64,000 nt of DNA from contig NZ_JAJBMO010000005.1 in NCBI RefSeq assembly GCF_020537505.1, forward strand, positions 124,001 to 188,000, written 5' to 3'. The position numbers were made by a program, and so were the translations under genes. This DNA comes from Blautia glucerasea (lineage in GTDB: Bacteria > Bacillota > Clostridia > Lachnospirales > Lachnospiraceae). Every line of letters starts with the position of its first letter. Positions within the stretch are counted from its first letter, which is position 1. This document shows, piece by piece, positions 18,305-26,387 of the stretch. The notes beneath the pieces are model-generated. The model saw only the letters and a list, made by a program, of their open reading frames with translations, searched no databases and had not been told where the DNA came from.

Positions 18305-19402
18305 TTACTTATCTTTCTCTGCCTCCGTCAATTTTCTGATTTCTACCTTACAATTTCGCCACCCTCTTTTCCACACCATGAGGAACACCTGGAAATCCAG
18401 GCTGTCTCTGGCTGTGGTGAAGGGTTCTTCTCTTAATACTTCTGCGTAGATTCCATCCTGGGCTAATTTTTCCTGCTGTTTCCTTGCTTTTGACAGAAGG
18501 CTGTTCAACTGATGATCTGCTTTTTCTCCAAAAGACCGGTTGGGATAATTTCCTGCCTCCTTTTTTATTTTCGAAGTAAGGAGGGCCACCACTGCCGCGT
18601 GTCTGGTCTTGTGCAACGCTCTGGCAAAAACTCTGGCCACCAACGGACTTGGAAATTTCTCATACAGCTGCAGCAAACGAAGCAGAGAGGAATCCTGAAC
18701 TTCTTTGATCAGCTTCTCCATTACCTGAAATGCCTGGGCACTTGGGATCCAGGGATCTTCTTTTGGCACAATGTACTGCCTGGGTACAGCCGGATAACAG
18801 CAGTAATTCAGTGGGGGAAAATCTGCCAGCTGTACCAGGGACTGCTCTTCTTCGGTGCAGAACTCCTGCCCCAGATATTCCAGCTTGTCCCGTGCAATGG
18901 CGATCCGGTATTCCAGCTGGCGCAGATATTCGTATTCCGGCACCCAGAAATGTCCAATCTCTCCATAATTATAGAGATGCACTTCCAGATCCAGGTCCTG
19001 GAAAAACAGGGTAACTACGTTCTCTCCCTGCCAGACTACCAGGATATATTCATCCCCTTCCCGGTTTAAGGATGATTTCAAAAAGCCTTCATAATCACTT
19101 ATATAAGAGCCGGTAAGCCTGGCTTCTCGGAAAATAAGAAAACTTTCTACTGCATCGTTCATTAAATACACCAGTCGGATCTCGCTAGAACTTGGTTTTC
19201 TCACAGCTCTCTCTGAATTCTTCTTTTTCGCTTGCTCTTCTTCATTACCTGAAGCAGACTCGCCTCTACTGTATCCATCCCGTTCTATTTCTTCCGTAGG
19301 AAACAGTAACTCAAACTGCTCCTGTTCCAGAAGTTCTTCCAACATTTCAAATGTATCCTGCATATGATCATTTTCCTGCAACCGCCAGCCATATTGTGAC
19401 AT
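18305..19402 (-). CDS. Uncharacterised acidic protein
   Basis: I do not recognise this 365-residue soluble protein. It has a Glu-rich start with a low-complexity KKKN/EEEQ linker (about residues 40-70), a central beta-rich part (YILVVWQGENVVTLFF, HLYNYGEIGHFW) and a long helical C-terminal half from about 205. No membrane segment or catalytic motif is seen. The start is uncertain: the first ATG has only a weak AGGG site, and a second ATG 13 codons later follows AGGAAAA. It may belong to a Firmicutes-only DUF family. Confidence 0.6.
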   Translation of the reverse strand: MSQYGWRLQENDHMQDTFEMLEELLEQEQFELLFPTEEIERDGYSRGESASGNEEEQAKKKNSERAVRKPSSSEIRLVYLMNDAVESFLIFREARLTGSYISDYEGFLKSSLNREGDEYILVVWQGENVVTLFFQDLDLEVHLYNYGEIGHFWVPEYEYLRQLEYRIAIARDKLEYLGQEFCTEEEQSLVQLADFPPLNYCCYPAVPRQYIVPKEDPWIPSAQAFQVMEKLIKEVQDSSLLRLLQLYEKFPSPLVARVFARALHKTRHAAVVALLTSKIKKEAGNYPNRSFGEKADHQLNSLLSKARKQQEKLAQDGIYAEVLREEPFTTARDSLDFQVFLMVWKRGWRNCKVEIRKLTEAEKDK

Positions 19403-19755
19403 ACGCCCTGCCTGGCGGTTCTATCCCCTCTAATTTTCTCTTTTACTTTCTATTATATGAAGATTCGAAATAAATGTCAAAATATTGACAATAGAGTTAC
19501 TGTTTACGTTACTGTGAACGGAGTGAACAGTAACCTGTTTGAAAAATCAGACAAGGTTACTCAATCCCCACTGTGCCAAATATATAGCTATAAAATAAAT
19601 AGCATACAATTTACGGCTTACATTTTTCATATATTTTCTATATACTTAATATTATGAATAAAGAAGCTGTTGTTCCACCTGCGGACGGCATCTTAAAAGC
19701 GTGTAAAATCACGGGACAGCCTTCTGGCACCTGTTAAAAAGATTGGAGAACGAAT
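19403..19755. other. Intergenic region with inverted and direct GTTACTGT repeats
   Basis: Contains GTTACTGT (19508-19515) facing ACAGTAAC (19527-19534), plus another GTTACTGT at about 19496. The motif resembles the arms of the palindromic element at 18020-18222 (GTAACTRTTCAG). No coding sequence is supported. The last 20 bases carry the ribosome site of the XRE gene. Confidence 0.45.
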
Positions 19756-20088
19756 ATGAACCAGATTGATTACGAAAACTTAGGATCCCGAATGAAAGAA
19801 CTGAGAATCAAAATGAAACTTACCCAGGCTGAAGTTGCCAAGGCTCTGAATGTAACTCCAGGTTACATCAGCAACGTGGAGAATAACCGTACTGCAATGT
19901 CCCTGCGTATCCTGATCTATTACGCAAGACTGCTGAACATCTCCCTGGATTCCCTGATCGGCAGAATTGATTCCGAATATCGTGAAACTGCCCTGGACCG
20001 CGAGATTTCCGAGCAAATACATAAAATGGAGATTTCTGAGAAACAGAAGCTACTAAAGACCATCAAAGTATGGATGGACGAGGACTAG
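19756..20088 (+). CDS. XRE family transcriptional regulator
   Basis: A 110-residue DNA-binding protein. Residues 9-65 form an HTH_3 domain (MKLTQAEVAKALNVTPGYIS, recognition helix in NVENNRTAM), followed by a short helical tail (residues 75-108) that may dimerise. GGAGA lies before the ATG. It is a single-gene unit with its own terminator; no target can be named. Confidence 0.85.
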   Translation: MNQIDYENLGSRMKELRIKMKLTQAEVAKALNVTPGYISNVENNRTAMSLRILIYYARLLNISLDSLIGRIDSEYRETALDREISEQIHKMEISEKQKLLKTIKVWMDED

Positions 20089-20152
20089 AGCTTGCTACAT
20101 GCAAAAGTAAAACATAACACGTTTCGCGAGTTTGCTCGTTGCTTGTGAAAAT

Positions 20153-20208
20153 AAATTACCCGTTGGTTATGATATATCTTTCTATCATAATCAATGGGTA
20201 ATTTTTTA
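20153..20208 (+). terminator. Intrinsic terminator, 22-bp stem
   Basis: Arms 20153-20174 and 20183-20204 pair over 22 bp (two wobbles) and are followed by a T run. It ends the XRE gene and also lies at the 3' edge of the cyclase remnant on the other strand. Confidence 0.9.
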
Positions 20209-20343
20209 CAATTCACCGACACCGTTCACAAACCGCAATGTTTCCTGAAGCATCCGCACATATTCATTCACAGAACGGTCCTTAAAAATACTGTAACCCA
20301 TATATGCAGTTATTACATCCTGCAACTTCTGTCCATCTTCAGC
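20206..20343 (-). pseudogene. Out-of-frame coding tail after the diguanylate cyclase
   Basis: Directly after the cyclase stop, another frame stays open for 45 codons to a TAA at 20206-20208. It encodes protein-like sequence (DGQKLQDVITAYMGYSIFKD and then NEYVRMLQETLRFVNG) with no ribosome site of its own. It looks like the C-terminal end of a longer ancestral protein separated from the cyclase by a frameshift. A 31-residue gene starting at its internal ATG is the alternative. Confidence 0.4.
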
Positions 20344-22189
20344 CTGTAGGATGACTGTATCTGTCTATGCCATTTTTTCTGTAATATATAGCTTTTTGTT
20401 CGTACATCCTTCGGTCTGCGATTCTTGATATTTCCTCCCAGGAAGCCCAGGGCTGTTCGCTGCCAGACACAATACCACAGGAAACCGTTATGGAGCTTAC
20501 CAGTTCTCCTGACCAGTTTGCTACCGTATTATCGAAAGCTTCTTTTATTTTGGCAAAGCTTTCGTAGTTAGTAAACAGGATTACGATAAACTCATCGCCT
20601 CCAATTCTGTATACCTTACCATAATCGTCAAAGCATTTTTTCATACAGTAGGAAGCACCCTTAAGCAGTTCGTCTCCAGCCTCATGTCCCAGGCTGTCAT
20701 TTACGATTTTCAGACCGTTTACATCCATGGAAAGATAGATAAATTCTGTATTCAGATCCATCTCTGCAATATCTTTCTCATAGGCTCTTCTGTTAAAACA
20801 GCCTGTAAGCTGGTCTGTATTGGAAGTATAGATCAGCTTCTCTTCCTTACGTTTCTCGTCATCAATACTCCGGATGGTGAAGATCAGCTTCACAGGTTTC
20901 TGGTCTTTATCTGTCTCACTGGCAATAAAGGAAGCGCGGAACCAGCCAAGTTTCTGTCCTACAAATTCTCCTGAAATGATCTTCTTTCCTTCCATTCGCT
21001 GCGCAGCTGTATGAAGATCTGTAAATTGCTCTGCCTGCTCCTTGTATGCCTCTATAACAAGACGATCTGTTATCTGATGCATCATCTCATCTGCCTTCTG
21101 GGAAAGCGTATGGATTTCTTTCCCTTCATTCTGTCTGGAATATTCCACAACAGCATTAGTTTTAAGATTAACCAGATACATGCTGTAATAAATTTCAGAC
21201 ATGGAAGACAGGATTGCAAACTGCTCCTGTTTCTCCTGGTTGGCCCTCAGCACCCGAAATACCATTACCAAAACGATTCCAGCTGCAATGAACAGATAAA
21301 CTGCCAGAATCATCATTGCTATAAAATTGCTGGTACGATTGGATGAGATTGCAAATGTAACTCCTACTTCATAGCTTCCACTGCTTTCAAAAATACAGCT
21401 GCATTTCTCGTTATCAATGGTAACCGTATCTATGGTTTCTTTTCCGCTGCTGAGCTGTTTCTTGGAAAGGCCGATATCTTCCAGAGTTTGTCCAATTTTC
21501 GTTCTGTCTGTGGCACCATAAATTTCTCCAGTATCTATATCTGCCACATAAAGACTGATTCCTTCATACATAGGCATATTGCTTACAATCGTTGATACTT
21601 CGTTCTGCTTCACTTTCTCCAGAAGCCGGACAGGCTCGATTCCAACCTGGATCATTCTGTCACCAGACTCATTCCAGGTGATGGCATACATCATCTTTTT
21701 ACCTTCTGAAGTATTGGGTGTAACATCCTGGCACATGGTAAGGCTTTTGTCGCTTAACATAGGTGTAAAATATGCCATCTGTTCCCCAGACCGGAAACTA
21801 TATCCATAATATTTCGGTACGGAACCACTGTAAATAGTTCCGCTGTTATCGAAAAGGTGGATTTCATCAATTGACATGAGATCCGCAATCTTCTGCAGTT
21901 CCTCCACATCGCACTCTGCCTCCGGGAGGGCATCAATAATATAGGAGACCGCCTTGGCACGGACGATATAATCCTCCTTCAGGGACTGGATCAGTTCTTT
22001 CTCACTCTGTTGATTTTTTTCAATAATGTTGATTGCCTGATCCAGCAGAACCTGTGAAGTCTTCCGGGCATTTTTATTATTTACGTTGTTTAAAATGCTA
22101 ACCTGAATAAACAGGGCTACAGCCACAATCCCCACAGTCAGACAGACAATTCCCCATTTTCTGTTTTCTGGATGTTTACTATTGCTCAT
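20339..22189 (-). CDS. Membrane-bound diguanylate cyclase
   Basis: A 616-residue signalling protein that would make cyclic di-GMP. A helix near residues 13-35, an extracellular sensor of about 250 residues (Cache-like pattern, with YYGYSFRSGEQMAYF), a second helix near 290-312, a PAS-like part, then the GGDEF domain from about residue 450: DQLTGCFNRRAYEKD, the active-site RIGGDEF and a GIVSGSE block. No RxxD inhibitory site precedes GGDEF, so product inhibition at that site is not expected. No EAL domain. The ligand is unknown. Confidence 0.87.
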   Translation of the reverse strand: MSNSKHPENRKWGIVCLTVGIVAVALFIQVSILNNVNNKNARKTSQVLLDQAINIIEKNQQSEKELIQSLKEDYIVRAKAVSYIIDALPEAECDVEELQKIADLMSIDEIHLFDNSGTIYSGSVPKYYGYSFRSGEQMAYFTPMLSDKSLTMCQDVTPNTSEGKKMMYAITWNESGDRMIQVGIEPVRLLEKVKQNEVSTIVSNMPMYEGISLYVADIDTGEIYGATDRTKIGQTLEDIGLSKKQLSSGKETIDTVTIDNEKCSCIFESSGSYEVGVTFAISSNRTSNFIAMMILAVYLFIAAGIVLVMVFRVLRANQEKQEQFAILSSMSEIYYSMYLVNLKTNAVVEYSRQNEGKEIHTLSQKADEMMHQITDRLVIEAYKEQAEQFTDLHTAAQRMEGKKIISGEFVGQKLGWFRASFIASETDKDQKPVKLIFTIRSIDDEKRKEEKLIYTSNTDQLTGCFNRRAYEKDIAEMDLNTEFIYLSMDVNGLKIVNDSLGHEAGDELLKGASYCMKKCFDDYGKVYRIGGDEFIVILFTNYESFAKIKEAFDNTVANWSGELVSSITVSCGIVSGSEQPWASWEEISRIADRRMYEQKAIYYRKNGIDRYSHPTG

Positions 22190-22300
22190 TTTTGCACCTT
22201 TATAATAGAAAAATCTGGATATTTAAGCTACAATTACTTATAATATACCATACTTTGGGAGATTTTTCTTTATCTTAAATATAAATTTGTAAACAACTGC

Positions 22301-22513
22301 CTAGAGTGTGTCTGAAAAATCATTCCCGCAATCTGCAGTGATCTCTCCGCCTCTGAAGCAGACTAAATACGTCTCCACATCTTCCACCGTACCAAGTGTG
22401 CAGGCAAATACAACTGCAGGCATATGCTGATAGTACTCACGCTCATACAGATAGAACAGCATATGGGAATTTCCCTGCTTACAGACAAACATTTTCAAAA
22501 TATTATTCCGCAA
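22301..22513 (-). CDS. Possible small protein downstream of the NYN-like gene
   Basis: An open frame of 70 codons from a TTG, 9 bases after the stop of the PIN/NYN-like gene. The sequence (HMLFYLYEREYYQHMPAVVF, then GTVEDVETYLVC) looks protein-like, but no ribosome site is close, and an ATG start eight codons in is equally possible. Function unknown. Confidence 0.35.
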   Translation of the reverse strand: MRNNILKMFVCKQGNSHMLFYLYEREYYQHMPAVVFACTLGTVEDVETYLVCFRGGEITADCGNDFSDTL

Positions 22514-22522
22514 ATGAACTCG

Positions 22523-23224
22523 TCATGCTTCCTCTGGAACCGGAGGTATATAGTCAGACTTATTTATGCCATTTTTTATCAACTGATAAATTGCTCTTCC
22601 GTCTTTTTGGCCAAAGGTATGGAGCGATCCTATGTACAGTGCTTTTTTCCCTTGATTTTTTTTTGCACTGATAAAATCTATTATTTCTATAGTTCGCCCT
22701 TCGTATATGGTTCCATCCAGAATGTTCTTTAGTTCTTTTTTGATTTTATTACGTTCTTCGATTCTTGCACACTCTACCGCGAGATCCAGCATGGACTTCC
22801 TGCTCTGCAGCAGTTCTCTTCTGCCAGCGTCCTTGGGTGCATTGAATAATATGAGGGCATTCTCTATATTTCCAGCTTTAACAATCTGGACTCTCGCTGC
22901 TTTCTTATCCATACAAAAGAAATCTATGACTGCCTGAAAGCCCTTGTCATTACTGATAATCGCGATCTGCGTCTCTCCCCGCTCGCTGATCGCGCCACAC
23001 TCTGCCGCAATATAAAAATCAAGGGCGTTCTTCCCAGTTCCTTTCAACTTTATGATACGGAACTCACAGCCGCTGTTCCTTATTTCTTCCATATAATCGT
23101 AGCGGATTTTCCCACAGCAGTTGCTGTAAAAAATGATCAGAGTATCGTCCGGGCATAGTACATCTGCCCCCTTTAATCCATTGGAACCATTTACATTCTC
23201 ATAATCAACTAATATTGTTGGCAT
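22523..23224 (-). CDS. PIN/NYN-like domain protein
   Basis: A 233-residue protein whose N-terminal half fits the NYN/PIN-like nuclease fold: PTILVDYENVNGSNG at the start (first acidic site), GTGKNALDFYIAAECG (second) and AIISNDKGFQAVIDFF (third). Such proteins cleave or bind RNA. The C-terminal half is helical and charged. I place the start at the ATG 23222-23224, after AGGGGG, since the earlier in-frame ATG lies inside the divergent control region. It is transcribed away from an XRE gene whose product probably controls both. Confidence 0.65.
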   Translation of the reverse strand: MPTILVDYENVNGSNGLKGADVLCPDDTLIIFYSNCCGKIRYDYMEEIRNSGCEFRIIKLKGTGKNALDFYIAAECGAISERGETQIAIISNDKGFQAVIDFFCMDKKAARVQIVKAGNIENALILFNAPKDAGRRELLQSRKSMLDLAVECARIEERNKIKKELKNILDGTIYEGRTIEIIDFISAKKNQGKKALYIGSLHTFGQKDGRAIYQLIKNGINKSDYIPPVPEEA

Positions 23225-23271
23225 AAAATATTGGCCCCCTCTTGCCAAATCCATCTTTATACGGTATAATA

Positions 23272-23317
23272 ACCATTGGTTAGTTCTTGTGTTATATATT
23301 ATCATGACCGTTGGTTA
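23272..23317. promoter_or_regulatory. Repeated operator-like motif between divergent NYN and XRE genes
   Basis: Two direct copies of ACCRTTGGTTA (23272-23282 and 23307-23317), 35 bases apart, flank AT-rich promoter-like sequence. They are likely binding sites for the XRE protein encoded at 23337. Confidence 0.5.
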
Positions 23318-23336
23318 TTTTCAAGAGGTAAATTGA

Positions 23337-23690
23337 ATGAATTTTTGTCCAGAACGATTAGTGGAAGTAAGAACATCTTTAAATATTAATAAGGCGGAGG
23401 CTGCCCGCAGGCTGAACATCTCCGCTATGGCTTACGGCCGCTATGAAAAAGGAGAGCGTGAGCCCTCCTATCAATCCGTATGTTTTATTGCGCAGACTTT
23501 TCACTGCAATATTGATTTTCTTTATGGAACCTCAGATGAAATGGAAGCAGACTACATTATCGTTTCCCATTCGGAATCTCCAGAGTTATATTCTCTCCTG
23601 CTGGAAATTCATGAGAACCATGACATGCAGAAACGAATTCTGGCTTACGCCCGGAATCTGAAAAAGAATCAAATAGAAATTAGTAACTAA
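23337..23690 (+). CDS. XRE family transcriptional regulator
   Basis: A 117-residue regulator with an HTH_3 domain at residues 6-60 (NKAEAARRLNISAMAYGRYE) followed by a helical C-terminal part. It is divergent from the NYN-like gene, and the gap between them carries two ACCRTTGGTTA repeats, so autoregulation and control of the nuclease-like gene are likely. AGAGG lies before the ATG. Confidence 0.82.
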   Translation: MNFCPERLVEVRTSLNINKAEAARRLNISAMAYGRYEKGEREPSYQSVCFIAQTFHCNIDFLYGTSDEMEADYIIVSHSESPELYSLLLEIHENHDMQKRILAYARNLKKNQIEISN

Positions 23691-23713
23691 TTACTATCCT
23701 CGCACACAGTAAA

Positions 23714-23750
23714 ATAACAGCAGGCAGGCATATAGGCAGCCTGCTGTTAT
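23714..23750. terminator. Hairpin between convergent units
   Basis: Stem of 12 bp (23714-23725 with 23739-23750). The T run (TTTTAC) is on the minus side, so it best serves the minus-strand unit coming from 24684, but it also lies just after the XRE gene. Confidence 0.5.
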
Positions 23751-23779
23751 CAAATAATCTATGCTGTCTAATAAATCAA

Positions 23780-23866
23780 TTATTCAAACTCCTTTACGGA
23801 CTGCGTTTCATGACACGTAAAGGCTGTTATTAGAGGCTTTAGGATGCGCTTCGGTAACTTCTCCAT
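23780..23866 (-). other. 28-codon open frame ending in an att-core-like sequence
   Basis: ATG at 23864-23866 and TAA at 23780-23782; the last residues are KEFE. The stop region contains TATTCAAACTC (23781-23791, plus strand), the same core as at the element junctions, and shares 15 bases with the copy at 51458. No strong ribosome site. It may be a relic of the gene end the integrases target, but the repeat pair expected about 104 bases to its right is absent. Confidence 0.3.
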
Positions 23867-23910
23867 TGCCTTGACACATCCTTTAGTATTATTATTTTTT
23901 GCTATTCTTC

Positions 23911-24684
23911 TTAATGACAGCTATGGCTTCCACATCCGTGCTCGCCACATGTATGTCCTTCCCCGTGGCTGTGCTCATGGTGAGAACACTTAACATCTGG
24001 ATTATAATCCAGTGTTTCATTGATAAAAGCCTCTACTGCTTCGTCCGCATCTCCGGAAACTCCTCCGAAAAGCTTAATACCGGCTGCTGCTAACGCTGTC
24101 TGTGCGCCGCCTCCGATTCCGCCACAGATCAGAACATCTGCATTCAATGCATTAAGAACTCCCGCCAATGCACCATGTCCGCTTCCATTTGTATCTACTA
24201 CTTCTGAGTGTACTATTTTTCCTTCCTCTACATCGTAAATCTTAAATGTCTCTGTGTGCCCAAAGTGCTGAAAAATCTGTCCGTTTTCATATGTTACTGC
24301 TATTCTCATTATACTCTCTCCTTTTTTCACTGCATATTTTTGGTAAATTTCCTGTTTGTAACATCCTCCAAAGCTGCAGTCGCTACTCTGACCATCACAG
24401 ATTATGAAGTCCCCGCCCTCAATTCTAAGCGAATGTCCATCTATGAGTGCATCTGCTATTTTCTTCCTGGCAATCTCGTAAATCCGTTGAACTGTTGTTC
24501 TTGCAATCTGCATAGATTCTGCACACTGCTCCTGACTATAACCTTTCTTGTCCAAAAGACGAATTGTCTCGTACTCATCTACCGTCAGAACAATGGGTGC
24601 TTTTTTCTCCGTATCATCTACTGGAAAGAATTCTAAAACACTCGGAAAATGGCAGACTTTTCTGCATTTTACTGGTCTCGGCAT
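23911..24684 (-). CDS. DUF134 regulator fused to NifX/NifB-type domain with His/Cys-rich tail
   Basis: A 257-residue fusion. Residues 1-95 are a DUF134 helix-turn-helix (MPRPVKCRKVCHFP, then LTVDEYETIRLLDKKGYSQE). Residues about 125-225 are a dinitrogenase iron-molybdenum cofactor domain (RIAVTYENGQIFQHFGHTE, CGGIGGGAQTAL). The last 30 residues contain many His and Cys (HHEHSHGEGHTCGEHGCG), a likely metal site. Probably a metal- or redox-responsive regulator. AAAGGAG lies six bases before the ATG. A palindrome overlaps its promoter. Confidence 0.85.
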   Translation of the reverse strand: MPRPVKCRKVCHFPSVLEFFPVDDTEKKAPIVLTVDEYETIRLLDKKGYSQEQCAESMQIARTTVQRIYEIARKKIADALIDGHSLRIEGGDFIICDGQSSDCSFGGCYKQEIYQKYAVKKGESIMRIAVTYENGQIFQHFGHTETFKIYDVEEGKIVHSEVVDTNGSGHGALAGVLNALNADVLICGGIGGGAQTALAAAGIKLFGGVSGDADEAVEAFINETLDYNPDVKCSHHEHSHGEGHTCGEHGCGSHSCH

Positions 24685-24711
24685 AAACTGCTCCTTTCTC
24701 GCTTTTCTTAT

Positions 24712-24767
24712 ATAATAGCCCTATAAAAGGCATATGTCAATAATGTTTTTGACATATGTCTTTTATA
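24712..24767 (-). promoter_or_regulatory. Promoter with overlapping palindrome for the DUF134-NifX gene
   Basis: On the minus strand: TTGACA (24735-24740), 17-base spacer, TATTAT (24712-24717). A 19-bp inverted repeat (24722-24740 with 24749-24767, one wobble) covers the -35 and most of the spacer, so a bound dimer would block RNA polymerase. Autoregulation by the DUF134 domain is the simplest reading. Confidence 0.6.
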
Positions 24768-24892
24768 AATCAGCTAATTGTGAACTTCCTGGAATTTTAC
24801 AATGTGAACTTTCGAAAATAAATCCCCTAAAGGCAGGAGCACACTCCAAATAACTGGTTAAATCTTCCCCTCCTGCCTTTCAATGGGATCAC

Positions 24893-25399
24893 TCAGCCCT
24901 GTTTTTCCTCGTCCTCTGGTACATTTTCTGAGGTAATAAATGCCAGGATTTCGTCATAAGAACGGCTGCTGTTTTCCATTGCCTTTAACAGTTCATCACG
25001 CTGGTAGGCCTTTCTTATATCATATAGATTTTTAAGTTCATCAACTGCTTTTCTCTGTGGATTATCTTTTCCCAGCTTTTTTGCGAGTTCATTTTTCTTT
25101 TCCTGTAACCTGACATGGATGGATTTCTTTGAAGCCTCATCAATCGTTTTTACTTTTGTGGGTTTTGTCAGTGTGACAGCTTTGCTTTCCTTTCCGGACG
25201 AAACTTCTTTTGTTCCTTCTTCCAAAATATCAATGCTGCCTCTTTCTTCCAGACTAAGGTACTGTTGCAGATAAGGCAGCACATGTTCCTGCATATCATG
25301 AAGCTCTGCTACATAATTCTGAAAATACTCTGCTCCCTGTGCCTTTTTATAATCAAGCCAAGTCTGACTGTTCAGATGTACCGTTGCGTCTGTTTTCAC
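24893..25399 (-). CDS. Probable truncated mobile-element protein, C-terminal part
   Basis: An open frame of 168 codons starting at a GTG without a ribosome site. The reading frame continues as protein-like sequence for about 13 codons upstream of the GTG before a stop, which suggests a gene cut at its 5' side. The product is charged and helical (KKSIHVRLQEKKNELAKKLG, DELLKAMENSSRSYDEILAF). I do not recognise it with certainty; proteins of this type occur near the ends of conjugative elements. The junction with the AT-rich plus-strand genes at about 25,440 may mark an insertion. Confidence 0.4.
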   Translation of the reverse strand: MKTDATVHLNSQTWLDYKKAQGAEYFQNYVAELHDMQEHVLPYLQQYLSLEERGSIDILEEGTKEVSSGKESKAVTLTKPTKVKTIDEASKKSIHVRLQEKKNELAKKLGKDNPQRKAVDELKNLYDIRKAYQRDELLKAMENSSRSYDEILAFITSENVPEDEEKQG

Positions 25400-25468
25400 A
25401 AGCGTTGCGTGACATAAAAAGAATTCTATTTTATTATTTTAGTAGCAAAAATAAAGGAGGTTCTTTTT

Positions 25469-25753
25469 ATGCTGAAGGAATTAAGGAAAAACAAAATGAG
25501 TGTTGTTGTAACTGGGATTTTATTTGGTGTTATGGGGGTGTTAATTATTCCTATAATAGCGGGAATTGTAAAAATATTAGGTACATTATCCCAAAAGTAT
25601 CCTAGAATATACAAATATAGTATGATTGCTTTTATCATTATGTTATTGGCAATCAGCCTATTTTATTTAGTTATTAAACATCAGATTATTTTTCTTGCAA
25701 TAGTAACTTATTTAGCAATGAAATTATGCGATGTTATATATAAAAGAAGATAA
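25469..25753 (+). CDS. Small membrane protein, partner of an XRE regulator
   Basis: A 94-residue protein with three hydrophobic helices (about 10-32, 50-68, 70-86) and a basic C-terminus. No family recognised. AAAGGAGG lies before the ATG. It lies just before an XRE-plus-membrane gene, and both are clearly richer in A+T than their neighbours, which suggests recent transfer. Confidence 0.6.
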   Translation: MLKELRKNKMSVVVTGILFGVMGVLIIPIIAGIVKILGTLSQKYPRIYKYSMIAFIIMLLAISLFYLVIKHQIIFLAIVTYLAMKLCDVIYKRR

Positions 25754-25769
25754 TAAATGGAGTACGACT

Positions 25770-26261
25770 ATGGAAATATCAGATTTGATTAAATCAGCCA
25801 GAATTGAAAAGGGATTAACCCAACAACAACTGGCTGATGCAGTCTTTGTTACGCGACAGACAATTTCGAAATGGGAATTGGGAAAAAGTGTTCCTGATCA
25901 AGCCTCTCTAGTATTGCTATACCAGTGTTTGGATATCAATGATAATGAGAAAAAACAATTATCAAAGCTTATTTTTAATAAACAAAATATTATATTAGTT
26001 TTGATAGCAATTTTATTTTCTCCTATTGTTATTGGTGTACGTTTTATCTGTTGTAAAATTGATAAGATTGAAAACCAAAAAATTAAAGCGATAATCAAGA
26101 CCATTAGCTTTGTTGTATTCTCATTATATCTAATATCTTTAAAAGAAAATGTGGCATATTTGTTAATTGGTATATTTTCTATAGGGTATTTGTTATATCA
26201 ATTCTATTTGAGTAGTTTGGAAAAAACTAATGCGTCATACACACAAAAATATAAAGAATAG
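25770..26261 (+). CDS. XRE regulator with C-terminal membrane helices
   Basis: A 163-residue protein: HTH_3 domain at residues 2-58 (EKGLTQQQLADAVFVTRQTI, then SKWELGKSVPD) followed by about four membrane helices (75-92, 105-122, 130-148). The ATG at 25770 follows GGAG by seven bases; an upstream in-frame start would overlap the previous gene. Membrane-tethered XRE proteins may sense envelope signals; the target is unknown. AT-rich like its partner at 25469. Confidence 0.72.
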   Translation: MEISDLIKSARIEKGLTQQQLADAVFVTRQTISKWELGKSVPDQASLVLLYQCLDINDNEKKQLSKLIFNKQNIILVLIAILFSPIVIGVRFICCKIDKIENQKIKAIIKTISFVVFSLYLISLKENVAYLLIGIFSIGYLLYQFYLSSLEKTNASYTQKYKE

Positions 26262-26278
26262 GATTGTGTAAACGCAAA

Positions 26279-26312
26279 GAAACGGCGGCTCTGAAATCAA
26301 AGCCGCCGTTTC
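26279..26312. terminator. Strong GC hairpin after the XRE/membrane gene
   Basis: Perfect 12-bp stem (26279-26290 with 26301-26312) with a 10-base loop. No clear T run on the plus side, but its place 18 bases after the stop fits a terminator. Confidence 0.6.
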
Positions 26313-26340
26313 AAATGGGCGTGTCAAATTGTCTGCTCTA

Positions 26341-26366
26341 CGACGGCTTTTTTTCTTTTGCCGTCG
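26341..26366 (-). repeat. Hairpin with A4GA7 loop, copy 1 of 3
   Basis: Stem CGACGGC/GCCGTCG (26341-26347 with 26360-26366). On the minus strand the loop is AAAAGAAAAAAA. It lies 3' of the secreted protein gene at 26388. Similar loops occur at 30211-30255 and 36766-36805. Confidence 0.6.
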
Positions 26367-26387
26367 TCCGGCAGAATGGCTTAGTCA

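Noticed and set aside
23881..23920. Possible left arm of E1 at 103-104 bases from the core-like site at 23781
   Set aside because: No ACTCCA pair with 11-base period is there, so the left end of E1 is left open.
24838..24852. Single ACTCCA near 24846 as E1 left arm
   Set aside because: Only one copy and no core about 104 bases to its left.
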